Of a stretch of DNA of 64,000 bases, positions 37,553 to 50,737 are shown piece by piece. A program made the translations under genes and the position numbers. Each line of letters starts with the position of its first letter. Position 1 is the first letter of the stretch. The stretch is from Trifolium pratense (Eukaryota > Streptophyta > Magnoliopsida > Fabales > Fabaceae): positions 42,036,001 to 42,100,000 of the forward strand of contig NC_060060.1 of the NCBI RefSeq assembly GCF_020283565.1. The letters run 5' to 3'. A model generated the notes under the pieces. It had not been told where the DNA came from. It saw only the letters and a list, made by a program, of their open reading frames with translations, and did not search any database.

Positions 37553-38575
37553 TCCTTTAATTTCTTCTGGAATAAGTACGGCAATTGTTTCCTTACCCAC
37601 TATTGAGGATATTCTTATTCGACCAGGTATAGGGAATAAAAGAATAAGAGTATATTCTAACCCGAACTGGTTGCAAATCAATAAATGCGTTTGAAAAATT
37701 TGAAAATCGAATCTCAATACCATTTCAAAGTAATCCAACAACGCCACATAAGAAGCTGGAACCAAAAACCCTAAAACTTCAAAATTCAACAGTGCTTGAA
37801 TCAAGGAGATGCAAGTATTTTGAAAACAGCCTTGTTTTTGCCTCCAACAGTATTCTATGAAGGGGTTTCTATTGTTAATAGATAGGATTTGTATTTTTAA
37901 ATAATTATTTTGCAGACATAGAACATCATAAAAACTTTCTTAAAAAAAGAGGAACTCATAATTTGATCTCTAAGTTGATATTTTTGTTACTTTTATTTTT
38001 ATTTTTTGAAATTTAAAAAATATATATTTAATTCTTCTCAATTTAAAAAAAATTTAAAATTTTACAAAGAAACTTTTATAGTATTCTATAACTGCATGCA
38101 TAAAAACTTTCTAGGACCAACCAAATAAATTTTAAGGATAATTAAACAATTCTAAAAATTTTAAAAAATAATACGTATTAATTAAGGATAATTAAAAAAA
38201 TTAAAAAAATTAAAAAAATAATACGGATTAGTAATGCATGCATAAAGAATTTCTAGAACCAAAACATGTCATTTTTTTTAATAAAAAACAAAATTTAATA
38301 ATTTTATAGAAACCAAAAATATATTTAAACCTTTAATATTATTTTATTTTTGTCAGATAGTCTAGGTGCTAGAAATTCCACTATTAAGCTTTTAATATTA
38401 ATCAACATGTAGTGATTTAAAATGATAATAAAAAATGATAATCCAAACTTATAGATAACATTTTTAATTTTTTTTATTATTAAATTATTAAAGTAACCCT
38501 CCAAAATGGAAATAGAAGAGAAGAACGGATAAGAAGAGGAAGATTGCATATTTGTGAACTCAAACATTCAATCAA
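37553..38575. other. Gap upstream of ChlD
   Basis: The first 250 bp have balanced composition and open frames on both strands (37547-37804 minus) that I do not recognise; they may be another captured piece. From 37850 the DNA is AT-rich and empty up to the ChlD start. Confidence 0.4.
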
Positions 38576-40608
38576 ATGGGTTGTTTCAGTTTAACAACAC
38601 ACACTTTGCAATTTCACTCTCTTCTTGCATTCAGATCAAAACCGTTTCTCTCTTTGCAATTTCATCAAACATCTTCACCGCACAAACGCACCATTCCTAA
38701 ACTTCGCGCTCAATCTCAAAATGGTACTCTTCTGTTACCTTCCGAAGAAAAGCCTGATGCTAGCAATTACGGAAGACAGTACTTCCCTCTCGCCGCTGTT
38801 GTCGGCCAAGTAATGCATCCTTTTCTTAGAGATTTGTTATAATTAGTTTCATATTTACTTAGCTAGTTACTAGTTAGTTAGTTAGTTAGTTAGTTAGTTA
38901 TAAATAGTTGATAGTTGGTTATATTTGGCAGAATATACGGTTGCTATTGGATGACAGTGTAAAATTATTTCACATTACCAGTGTGTATACTATTTTCTCT
39001 AGTAACATGTTTACATACCATGGTGTGACTATTGGTTGTTATGCAGGATGCTATTAAAACGGCTCTTTTACTTGGGGCAACTGATCCTAGGATTGGAGGG
39101 ATTGCTATATCAGGAAGACGAGGAACTGCCAAAACAATAATGGCACGTGGAATGCATGCAATACTGCCGCCTATTGAAGTAGTAGAAGGTTCCATATCCA
39201 ATGCAGATCCGTCGTGCCCAGAAGAGTAAGGTCACTCACTTGTTTCTTCCTTTTTTGAGAAAAATGTTAACCAGTTTGGAGACCGAGAAATGAAATAACT
39301 TTACAAGTTTAACACGATGAGGAAAAACCTGATTACATAAGGTTGCATGTTGTCTTTTTATGTCATAAAAGTAGATAAGAGCTCAAGGGAGTGACAAATT
39401 GACATTAATCCCATGGATTGAATTTGTTCATACTTTTTCAATGGAGCATGATTTGTCATTCATAGTTGATGACGTAGTAATGCCGTTAATTAGTTTTCAT
39501 TAAATAAGCACCTGTAAATTTGTGTGTCATTGTTTAGATATACATACTCAATCTAGTAGAAGTAGCGATAGTATATCCGTTGAAGTTATTGTGTTGCGTT
39601 CCTCTCTTTTTTTGCTGAAGAATTAATAAAGTGATTGCAGGCAACCCTGATTGACATCACATCTTTGTAATTGGGATGAAGCAATTTTTGTTGATCCCCT
39701 TTCTTATTTTTACATTCGGGAGTCTTTGTTTTAAAAGCTGTCTTAGATTCTTTTTGTTCCCTTATTTTATTCTCATTGATCAAGAGTTAACATTTGTAGG
39801 TGGGAAGACGGCCTTTCCAAACACCTTGAATATGATTCTGATGGAAATATTAAAACTCGTATCATCAAGTCTCCCTTTGTTCAGGTACTGTTCAAAGAAT
39901 AAGCTTTCCATGTATGGCATTAAGTTCTATTCATCCAAGATTTATTCTGTTAATTAGTTGTGAAGATGTTCTGTTTCTATAAACCATCATTTATTTGCTT
40001 ATGCTTCAGATTCCTCTTGGAGTCACAGAGGACAGACTTATTGGATCAGTTGATGTTGAGGAGTCTGTGAAGACAGGCACAACTGTTTTCCAGCCAGGCC
40101 TACTTGCTGAAGCTCATAGAGGTGTTTTATATGTTGATGAAATTAATCTTTTGGATGAGGGTATCAGTAATTTGCTCCTTAATGTATTGACTGATGGAGT
40201 AAATATTGTTGAAAGAGAGGGAATCAGCTTTAGGCACCCCTGCAGGCCCCTTCTGATTGCTACCTATAACCCTGATGAGGGTTCTGTTCGTGAACATCTG
40301 CTAGATCGCATTGCAATTAATTTGAGGTACTGCTGTAATCCACAATGTTATCCCTTCAGGATTCTTTGTTTATTTTCCTCCCTTTACAAGAGAGGTCCTA
40401 GATCTAGTGTGGCGATGAGGCAAGTAAGCTACAAAGTTTCATGAAATTAGGAAACATTTCAGTGTCAAATGCTACGTAAGCATCATTCAGAGTTCATTAG
40501 AAATGTCATGAAGCCATTATTATTAAAAAGACACCGAAACTCTCCTCAAGTGATGATTTTTTTTCCACTTTTCCTCTGTCTCCATTTCCTGCTCCCATTT
40601 CTTCCATA

Positions 40609-40663
<55 letters not shown>

Positions 40664-41523
40664 TGTATCTGTAACAACAGCTAGTTCACTGCCATTTTTT
40701 ACTTTTAGCATTTACAATTTGGCATCTGACATGGTAAGAAAAACCGATTGAAAAACTTTTTAAGTTGTCATATTTCTATTAACTCATAAAAAATTATTGA
40801 AGGGTTAAAAAAAACTGACCTAATACTTGGTTAATTAGACTAGTTATCAAAATTTGATAATGTCTCTTATTTCTAATTAGACACCCCTCTGCAGTGCAGA
40901 TCTTCCAATGAGTTTCGACGACCGTGTTGCAGCTGTTGGAATTGCGACAGAATTTCAGGATAACTGTGGCCAAGTATTTAAAGAGGTTGATGAAGATACA
41001 GACAATGCAAAGACACAGGTATGCCTAGGAGGGTAATAGAAATCATATCGGTCCTGGTTGTGGTCTCTAACTAACTGTTATAACAGTCGCATTAACTTGA
41101 ACTGGCCCTGGTTTTCACAAAAGAAACTAACCAAAGTTCTATTCCCCTCTTCTCATCCTTATTCCGCCTAAAAACACCTTTTTAACCTAGGTTCTGCTAA
41201 AAAGAAAACAAAGAGTAAAGAAGAGTAGCCTGAATCCTAGGCTATGCACGTACTAAGCAAAATTACTTAGACTACACAGTTACAACCACCGTATGATTAG
41301 CCAGTATGGTTGTAACTGTAATGCATAGTTTCACATGCATAATGTCATTTCCACAACATAAATGAGGGTTAAGATAGATGGCGAGGACCTACGAGATTTT
41401 ATTCATCTTAGAATTTTGGGTTGGGCCTAACTCAACATTACAAAATCAGCTCGTAAGGTGAGGATTGCCCCTACTTATATACATATCTTCAGGTCATCTC
41501 TTATCCAATGTGGTACACTTAAC

Positions 41524-41556
<33 letters not shown>

Positions 41557-44500
41557 ATGCCCAACACTATTGTGTTGGGTGCGTGGATATAAATGGTGGC
41601 TGTCCCAATAGCAGAAACCTGATAGCAGTGGCCCAACGGATGTTGAACCAAGCTCTGATACCATCTTAGAATTTTGGGTTGGGCCTAACTCAACCTTAAA
41701 AAATCAGCTTGTAAGGTGGGGATTGCCCCCATTTATGAACATATCTTCTGGCCATCTCTCATCTAACATGAGACTCTTAACAATTCAAATCTGGGATTTT
41801 TTGGGCCAAGTCCCAAAGCAAACAATGCAGTTGAGTACCCTAGTTGAGACTTTTAAACCTTGCGACCATTACTAATTTTACAATATCTATTTGGCTTGGT
41901 ATCTGCTTTTTTATTTCCTTTTGTCTATTTTATTTTGGTGTTTTGTTATATAGTTAGATGGAACTTCTGAGCTGACAGCTTTTGTTCCAATTTAAGCTTT
42001 GCTCTGTGGATTGACAACAGTGCTATGACATGATATTTATGAAATGCAGATCATCTTGGCTAGAGAGTATCTCAAGGATGTTACTATTAGCAAAGAACAA
42101 TTAAAATACTTGGTTATCGAAGCTTTACGAGGTGGCGTCCAGGTAAATTCTCTTTAACAAGTCCTATGATTCAGTGGAAGTTTTTTATATGGTAAATCTG
42201 ATGTACACTACAAATATCCATTGATTGTGAATTTTGGTCAATTCTTTTTGTTCCTTATAGGAACCAATTTTTCTACTGTCTAATGAAGTAAATCATCGAA
42301 CCAATGTCTCATTCTTCTGTTAAATGAAAATAAATACATTCTTCAAAGTTTATATTATATTAAAAGTAGCTATTTTATGAAGTTTCAAATTCAAACCAAC
42401 CAAGTGAATACAGTGAGGACGGAGTATTCTTCCACTAGACTGGGGTCAGCTACATGCTTGAGAATTCAGATGATGTCATAATTCCTGATCATGTATTAAC
42501 TTCAAAGATAGATGTTTAAATCCAAATCTCTTTTTGCTTGAGAGGGCATCTAAATCTCTCTTAATGGTTTGATGTATAGTTTTTCTTGATCTCTCTCTAC
42601 CTCTAACTATTAGATTATCCCTCATCTAGCACAAATCAATCAAGTGAGTGGGACGATAAAACATTGCCTCAATAAAAATAAAAAAATTGACAAAACATTG
42701 CCTCAATAATTGATCATTCTATTTCTATATTTTCTTATCTACTAACCATGTTTAGGAGATTATGCGTGCAATATAAATTTTGGAAACACGAGAAATATAG
42801 TCTATAATTGAGGCCAAAGAAGGGTTATAGTTTTAAAGGAAATATCCTGGATTCTCTCGTACCGGTCACTTTATTGAGGTCATTAAATGTCATACCTTTT
42901 TATTCCATAACAAGGTGTTAGAACTGGCATCTATATTCAAATAAAATAAGAACAGAAATTGTAGGATAAATCCTCTGCAGAATGGCCTTAAAACAGAGGA
43001 TATATATTTACTATTGCAATCACACACCAGAGCATAAAGGAAAGTCTAGAGAAACAAGGATAGTAAAGTTAACAAGCATTTCAAAATTCAGAGTTTCGTC
43101 TCTTCCTCCCAATCCTTAATCTAAATAAGCGAATAACCCCCCTCTCTATAACTTCCCTATTTTTTTGACAGTAACTTCCCTATTTATTGCCATTCTTAAA
43201 AAGACATAACTGCATAAATACCTACTTAAGAGACCGCTCTAACCTGCCTGGTTCTCCTATGATATTTATTAATGACACGTGGTCTAACACAAGGCTCTTC
43301 TTTCTCTCAAACTGTTATTATATGATTTAGTATTTATCATGAGTATATTTGATGTCATCATATTTTTCACAGTGCATAGTGACAAATAGGAATAACTATG
43401 CGCTATAAAAGAGAGTAGAGGATTCAATGCAATGTATAATTTTAAATTTGACTAGGCGATACCATGGAAGAATTTAAGCAAAAGTTTGAAAATTGAAACA
43501 TAGTGACATGAAATTTGGGTGGTTTGATAATTTGGAATAGTTGTAATGAACTGCAGGGACACAGAGCTGAGCTATATGCTGCTCGTGTTGCTAAGTGCTT
43601 AGCTGCTTTGGAGGGACGTGAAAAGGTGTATGTGGATGACCTTAAAAAAGCCGTAAGCTTTCTTTGAAATTTAAATACTGGCTCTACAGTTGTTATAGTC
43701 TCTGATATGGATGCAACTGGATTAGGGACCATAACAGTCTCCTCCTAGGAACATGACTACTAAGCGTCAATAGTTTAAGTATGGAGGTTTCTCTGTACCT
43801 TTCCTATTACCCATGAACAATCAGTGGCACTATTTAACTTGTGTCCCATACATTTAAAATATAAATTTGACTAGTTACTTTAATTTGTTTTGATTAAATG
43901 TGATGTAGCTCAATATTTGCCGCTAATTGTTTATAGTGCTGCTGATAGCCTCTTAAAAAGGAAGGGTGACAAAATAATTTTCTTGAATTATACATCCAAA
44001 GATTCATATTTTGATTTTGCTATTATAGTGCAAATTACAACATCTTTGACTAGTTGGACAACAATTTGATCCTTAATTGTCTATATTATGATGAAGGATA
44101 GCAAATTTACATTCTTTGACTTAATTTAAAGATTTTTTCTTTATTTTAGGAGGAGAATGAAATGCTGAAGTTTTGGGTTTTATCCTTGTTTAGCTCTACC
44201 TCTATGTGTCTCTCCGTGTGCCCGTGTGTGTGTTGTATGAGAATCACTGTTGAATGTTATGATCAAACTTGATCTTGGTTAGGCCCTTTATATGTATTTA
44301 TGCTCAAGAATTTGGATTAAGTACAAGTGGAGTAAAATTAGTACAAACTCAGTTACTCAGCCCAATAACACTCATTATGTAGTTGTCATTACTACTTTCT
44401 GAAATCAAAGAGTCCATCTGATAAAGTATTTGTCGTATATTTTGTAATACAGGTAGAATTGGTCATTCTGCCCCGGTCAATCGTTACTGATATTCCACCT

Positions 44501-47500
44501 GAGCAACAAAATCAGCCGCCTCCACCTCCACCACCTCCACAAAACCAAGAATCTAACGAAGAACAGAACGAAGAAGAAGAACAGGAAGAAGAAGAAGAAG
44601 AAGAGGTTTAGTTAAATTATCTTTCAAAATTTTAAATAAAAATGTTGCTTATTCACAGGAGAATATTAACCATGTCAAGTACAGTGGGTTTCCTATCTTT
44701 TGAAATGAATGTTTATGTATGGACTTGTTTATGTGTTTTACTGAAAAATGAATAGGAATGTTCAGTAATATTGTCTTTCTGAACAATCCACCTCATTGTA
44801 CATTTGTACCTGTATAATTTGAATATTGTCTTTCTGAACAGGATGATGACAAGGATGAAGAGAAGGAGGAACAGCAAGACCAATTACCTGAAGAATTTAT
44901 CTTTGATGCTGAAGGGGGCTTGGTGGATGAAAAACTTCTCTTCTTCGCCCAACAAGCACAGAGACGCCGTGGGAAGGCTGGAAGGGCCAAAAATGTCATA
45001 TTTTCGGAGGACAGAGGCCGATACATCAAGCCAATGCTTCCAAAGGTACTCCTCACCCCTTTTGTTTGTTCCACAAGTAAAAGATAAAACATCAAATATA
45101 TTTAGCTGGTTTGCAGTTTATGGTTTTTTCTTGGAACTTTGGTGAGCGTCAGTCGGGTATATAATCAAATGATTTGATTAGTTCATATCAACTTGCATTT
45201 TATGTCACAGTATTTTAACTGACCAGATTTATAATGTCTGCATTAAGAAATTATCTTTGATAATCAAGACTGTTTTACTATCATTACAAGCTTGTGTTGT
45301 ATATGTTCTTCCCCACTAAATGAAGCTACTGTTTGCAGGGTCCTGTAAAGAGATTAGCAGTTGATGCAACCCTTAGAGCTGCTGCACCTTATCAAAAGTT
45401 GCGAAGGGAAAAGGACACCGAAAACCGTAGAAAAGTATTTGTTGAGAAAACTGACATGAGGGCAAAGAGGATGGCACGTAAAGCAGGAGCATTGGTACTT
45501 ATCTCAGTTCAGAACTTGCATTTCCAGTAACTAATAATAATAATAATAATAATACCTAAAATAAAACTATTTTACTATATAACCTCCAATCTTCCCTGAT
45601 CTTAATCCTATCTATTCTAAAATATTCTCAACTTTCCTCAGTGTCCTCTTAATCTTCTCTTATAATCTCTGCCCTCATCCATCATCGCTTTCATTTTTCA
45701 AAACTTTTAAGGCTGCATAAGTGTTAATATTTTTGCTCAAAATTCTGTTTGACTAATTTTGCATGAAAAACCTTTATCTTACTAAGCTAGTATGGAATAT
45801 AATATAAATCTCCAGTTTGCTCTAATGATACTTAGTACAGAAATATTGATATGTTTGTCAATAAGCTTTTATACTATTTTCTTAAAAATAATTTTAATTG
45901 TTGTAGGTGATATTTGTGGTTGATGCCAGTGGAAGCATGGCATTGAACAGGATGCAAAATGCAAAAGGTGCAGCCCTTAAGCTTCTGGCAGAAAGCTATA
46001 CAAGCAGGGATCAGGTTCGTATGCGACGCATTTTTTAACATTCAATGTGAGTTTCTTTGTAATTTAATGGTTAATGAAAATGAGGCTTTATATCATGCCA
46101 GAAATTACATGTGCCATCCACCATGTGGGTTTTGTATAAGAATGATTAGACAGAACTTGAAAGAAAAAAAAAATCATTATTCAAATACAGCAGACATACC
46201 TACCTAAGAAGAATTGTTACTTTGTCGCCCACTCGCCTGAGAACTCAACCAGTTTATAAATTGTGACTATTCTTCTGGTTAAATAGGTATCTATAATTCC
46301 ATTTCGTGGAGATTCAGCTGAAGTTCTCCTGCCACCTTCTAGATCGATTGCAATGGCAAGGAAACGTCTTGAAAGGCTGCCATGTGGTGGAGGGTCGCCC
46401 CTTGCTCATGGTCTTACCACGGTATGCAGATCTTTAACATCTCATGTTTAGTATAGTAATATATATAAAATTTAAAACAAACACAAGTTTTACTTACATC
46501 AAATTTAGAAAACTATGGACTGCTATTTATGTTATTCTGAGCCTGTTTTTAATATTTTAAATGATGATTTCGAACTATTGACATGTTTTAAAGAATTATC
46601 ATTACCACTTATTTGCAAATGACAATGACCATAAACTTAAAGCAGTAAAGAAATGGACAATGTCGGTTTATATCTTTTCATATATTGTATTTTCTGATTT
46701 CTGATTAAGAAATGTTGATTTTCTTTTGCTGAATCTTCGTAAGCTTATTCTTCTTCATGAAAATGTCTAGGCTGTTAGGGTTGGATTAAATGCAGAGAAA
46801 AGTGGCGATGTTGGACGTATAATGATTGTTGCAATCACTGATGGTCGAGCCAACATATCATTGAAAAGGTCAAATGACCCTGAAGCTGCTGCCGCTTCTG
46901 ATGCCCCTAAACCTACATCGCAAGAATTGAAGGTACAGCTAAGCTTTGTAATTAGACACATTAGGACGTCCAAATGAGATGAACCATCTTCTTAGACCTT
47001 AGTAACCAAAAAAATGATAATCTAAACCTTCAAGTTTAGTTTCATGTATGGTGGGGAGATACTTGTGGGTGGAAGCCATATTTATATTGAATTCAAGACA
47101 AGTAATACCTTTAGTATACAGTTAACATCATTCCTTTAAGGTTCCAGTACCTATTTCTACCACTTTGAGAGGTTTGTCAAAAGTCAACATGTTAGATGCC
47201 ACATATTTTGTTGCTTTCTTAATCTCCTTTTCTTGAGGGAAATGATCGTGTTATTTTTCATCTTTAATTTTCTTTTTGAATAAGCATTACTTTCATTTGA
47301 TAGTCTTCCTAAATCTGCATAACTTTGAAGGATTTTACATATTCCATGTTCAGTTCCAATTTATCTCAGTCTGAACTAACTATTGACTTTGTTTTAATGA
47401 AGGATGAAATTCTTGAGGTGGCTGCGAAGATATATAAAGCAGGCATGTCTCTTCTTGTCATTGACACTGAAAACAAATTTGTCTCAACAGGTTTCGCCAA

Positions 47501-47694
47501 GGAAATTGCTAGAGTTGCTCAAGGTTTGTGTAATGCTATTTTACTGAATACATGTATTTAGTTCTGAAATAGCAGAAAATTATGTTCTTAACAAAACTTA
47601 TGCTGCAGGAAAGTATTATTATTTGCCAAATGCTTCGGATGCTGTTGTCTCGATGGCAACAAGGGAAGCTCTATCAGCTTTGAAGAGTTCATGA
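38576..47694 (+). CDS. CHLD: Magnesium-chelatase subunit ChlD, chloroplastic (750 aa)
   Basis: Fifteen exons join in frame: 38576-38809, 39047-39225, 39800-39884, 40010-40326, 40895-41018, 42050-42142, 43557-43652, 44453-44605, 44842-45045, 45339-45494, 45907-46014, 46287-46421, 46771-46932, 47403-47523 and 47609-47694. ChlD with ChlI and ChlH inserts Mg2+ into protoporphyrin IX, the first step specific to chlorophyll. Parts in order: a plastid transit peptide (residues 1 to about 45), an AAA+ module ([36 protein letters not shown]), a polyproline then polyglutamate linker (about 390-450), and a VWA integrin-I domain with the MIDAS motif DASGSMA (about 553) and DGRANISL. Length and domain order match known ChlD. 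Introns 5 and 6 carry a TRIM and a solo LTR. Confidence 0.96.
38861..38899. repeat. (GTTA)n microsatellite in ChlD intron 1
   Basis: Uninterrupted tandem TAGT units follow CTAGTTACTAG. Confidence 0.85.
40618..40667. repeat. (CT)n(GT)n microsatellite in ChlD intron 4
   Basis: About 14 CT units run directly into about 9 GT units. Confidence 0.9.
41401..41787 (-). mobile_element. TRIM retrotransposon in ChlD intron 5, 5-bp target duplication
   Basis: Two 119-bp direct repeats (41406-41524 and 41664-41782) flank a 139-bp interior. On the minus strand the first LTR (TGTTAAGAGTC...AATTCTAAGA) is followed at once by the tRNA-Met primer site TGGTATCAGAGC (41652-41663). The interior ends in a pure G run, 30 C on the plus strand (41525-41554), sitting exactly where the polypurine tract should be. 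The target duplication is ATTCA at 41401-41405 and 41783-41787. The element is antisense to ChlD, has no coding sequence, and probably leaves splicing intact. Confidence 0.93.
42911..43294. mobile_element. Solo LTR in ChlD intron 6, 5-bp target duplication
   Basis: The 374-bp sequence 42916-43289 begins TGTTAGAACTGG and ends GTGGTCTAACA, the TG...CA ends with short inverted repeats typical of Copia LTRs. CAAGG flanks it on both sides (42911-42915 and 43290-43294). No internal retrotransposon sequence is present, so the full element was removed by recombination between its LTRs. Confidence 0.85.
45533..45553. repeat. (TAA)n microsatellite in ChlD intron 10
   Basis: Seven TAA units directly after the CTAA at 45530. 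Confidence 0.85.
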
Positions 47695-49287
47695 AACTGA
47701 ATGAGAACCATCCAACCTTGACCCCCTCTCCCAATTTTGTACAATGTTATTGTAAATTGTACAACTATAAATGTCTGGTGCGAAGAAATCATATTCTAAT
47801 CGCAAGTTCCATTATTTCTTTTTATAATCAGATTGTGTTCTTAGTTTCCGAGTTTTAATTGCTGCAAGTATAGATTTCTCATACTTGTAGACTCCTTAAA
47901 GTCACAGTCACAAAATGTGAGTAGGGTTGAGTAATCTGGATAAGTTTATAGGTTTAAATCCTATTGTAATTATGGAGTAAAAAGCATTGTTATCCCCCTC
48001 AAAAAAGCTTCCTAGAAATAAGATTCCAAAAATGTGTATACTGAATGCAAACTTGCAAAGAGTAAACCCTTTATGTATTTTACTTTATTTTTTATTTTGG
48101 TATTAACTCTCTCTGCTTCTCACTTTCTCAGTGGACTCTGATAATTCAGAGTTTAATGATAATGATTCGTTATAAAGGAAGTTCGTTAACCATTTAAATC
48201 CAATGTCTTGACTGCAAACCCTTTCTTTAGTTTTCCACATAAGTGTAACATTTGATCACGATAATATGAGGGTTGGGCGAACTGAAGTTTAACCAAAGAA
48301 TTTGTTTGAGGATAATCAATCTCCTTGTCAGGTGTCACAAACACAACCAACCACCAATATAATATAATGTGGTGCATATAATTTTTGTTGTGAGTTTACG
48401 GAATAGTAATATAATTACAAGTTACGTATTTATTTTTTGTTATTTTAATAAAACTAACATCAATTAAGTTAATATCTCAATAGTAAAAATGAGGATGATC
48501 ATTACTTTATTTTTTATACAGAAGATAATTATTAACTTATCCCTTCAAACAACGACATACATTGTTAGAATTTTTTTTTTTATAAATACATTGTTAGAAT
48601 ATTAAATACTTTTAAGTACTGGTCTACAATGTACCGCTCGTAAAGGTGATTCATATAAGAATTTACCTAAAAATTCATCTTATTATTACCTGAGTTGATA
48701 TATTGTTGCGTTTTTTTAAAAAAAGAAAGCTGTAAACTATTTGATATTTGCTGAAAATGTGTAAAAATAGTTTACGCTCGACATATATTTTTTGTTTTTA
48801 CCACCAATATTCGGTCCACTGGACCGTCTAATTTAGTTCGGCGGTCATTCTTACATCAAGTGGTTACGTCGATAATATATAATAATATGAACAATTTATT
48901 TATTTATTTTTACAGTAACAATTTATATATTTTTAAACTAAACTATGAACAAATTTTTATTTACAAAGAAGAAACTTTTTTTTTTACTTAAGAAATTGTT
49001 GTATATGTACTTTAAAAACTACATAATATATGAACTTTTTTTGGACGATATTTTTATGAACTCTAAAAAAAAAAGAGAATAATATCTTTATTTAAAAAAA
49101 AAATAACAGAGAGAAAATAATATTTTAAATTTAATAGACTTCCTTTTTTTGACAGAATTTAATAAACTGTCAAATTGAGGTTTACTAGCCGTTGTAGCTT
49201 TTGGGTTCTCAACGTTCGAATTCTTTGAACCCACTCACTAACACTATATATTTTCAACGTTGTTTCATCATAACATCACTCATATCT

Positions 49288-49321
49288 CTGATTTCAATTT
49301 CAATTTCAATTTCAATTTCAA
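49288..49321 (+). repeat. (TTTCAA)n hexanucleotide repeat in UBC 5' leader
   Basis: Five tandem TTTCAA units lie 45-78 nt upstream of the ATG. Confidence 0.85.
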
Positions 49322-49322
49322 T

Positions 49323-49338
49323 AAACCCTAACCCTAAT
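49323..49338 (+). promoter_or_regulatory. Telo-box-like motif upstream of the UBC gene
   Basis: AAACCCTAACCCTAAT lies about 30 nt upstream of the ATG. Telo-boxes (AAACCCTAA) are common in plant genes active in dividing cells, which fits a UBC19/20-type enzyme. The functional role is inferred. Confidence 0.55.
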
Positions 49339-49365
49339 CAAAAATCAATCACTCTTTCTCTTTCA

Positions 49366-50737
49366 ATGGCTAACATTAACGTTCACGTTGAAACTGGTCA
49401 AGACAACATTGCTCCCTCAATGCAACCTCTCGCTCCTCCTAAATCTGTTGACTCTCAATCTGTTCTCAGAAGGTTTTATTTCTTTTCTTTCTCTTTCAAT
49501 TGGAAAAAAAAAATGGATTTTTAGGGTTTTTGCTTTTCGTTTTGATTAATTGAACATCCTATCACTTACTCTACAAGAAAATAAGAAATGGGTATTGATG
49601 GGTTTTTGGTTAATTGAATTACAATTAGGGTTTTGTTTTTCTTTTTAATTGATCTTTGTTTGAAATATTTCTAGGGTTTTCTGTTTGTTTCTCCTAATCT
49701 AGCTGACTCATTTTCTTGTTTTGTTTTTTGGGTTGTTTCAATTTGCAGGTTGCAGTCTGAATTGATGGCTTTGATGGTAAGAAATTGGATCTCTCTTTCA
49801 CTTTCTATGAATTTGGCCTCTTTTAGTATTCCAATGCAATGAAATTTGAGCACTTAAGCAATTGATTAGTTTGTATGGGATCATTTGGAAAAAAAGTGAT
49901 TAATTCAATAATCTGTGTTTTTGTGTAAAATTTGGCAGATGAGTGATCATTTGGCGAAAAAGTGATTTATTTATTCAATAATCTGTTTTATCATTTGGAA
50001 AAAACTGATTCATTCAATAATCCATTATTTTGTGTGGGATTTGTAGATGAGTGGCGATTCCGGTATATCCGCTTTTCCTGAAGAGGATAATATTTTGTGC
50101 TGGAAAGGAACAATCACAGGAAGTAAAGACACTGTTTTTGAGGGAACAGAATACAAGTTATCGCTTATCTTTCCCAATGAATATCCTTTTAAGGCCCCAA
50201 AGGTCAAATTTGACACCACATGCTTCCACCCTAATGTAGATATGCATGGCAATATTTGCTTGGATATTCTTCAGGTAATCAATGTCATTAGCATGATTTG
50301 ATTTTATGTCTTTGTTGTATCATATTTTATGATGATGTTTTGTAATGATTATAAATTAATTATAATGATTAATCTTTGTTTTATAGGATAAATGGTCATC
50401 TGCTTATGATGTTAGAACGATTCTTCTATCAATTCAAAGCCTGTTAGGAGGTAATTTTGAGAACTCACACTTTTATGTTGTTTAATCATTGTTCTTCCCT
50501 GTTTGTTAATTACCTTTTACTTTCGTAATTTAGAGCCAAACATTAGCTCGCCGCTTAATCAACAAGCCGCACAGCTTTGGAACAATCAAGAAGGTAAATA
50601 AACATTATTTAATTGATCATTAGTAGAGGATTTTTAAATATATTTATCTTCTGCAAGATGAAATAATTTTGCTATGTTTTACTTGTACAGAATACAGGAA
50701 GATGGTGGAGAAGTTATACAAATTTCCTGCTGCTTAA
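49366..50737 (+). CDS. Ubiquitin-conjugating enzyme E2, UBC19/20 type (177 aa)
   Basis: Six exons join in frame: 49366-49472, 49749-49776 (only 28 nt), 50047-50274, 50387-50450, 50534-50593 and 50691-50737. After a roughly 30-residue N-terminal extension ([12 protein letters not shown]...) comes a complete UBC fold: [35 protein letters not shown], the HPN motif [10 protein letters not shown] and the active-site cysteine in [26 protein letters not shown], and the tail [15 protein letters not shown]. The extension and these features fit the E2-C group (Arabidopsis UBC19/20, animal UBE2C), which passes ubiquitin to cyclins through the anaphase-promoting complex. Confidence 0.93.

Larger units (their letters stand above)
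47695..49365. other. ChlD 3' flank and UBC promoter region
   Basis: The ChlD 3' UTR probably runs to about 47850. After that the DNA is AT-rich. A minus-strand open frame at 48186-48377 matches nothing I know. The last 100 bp are the pyrimidine- and TTTCAA-rich leader of the UBC gene. Confidence 0.45.

Noticed and set aside
37547..37804. 85-aa frame next to the RPA exon piece
   Set aside because: Both strands are open and neither product is recognisable; it may be another captured piece but cannot be supported.
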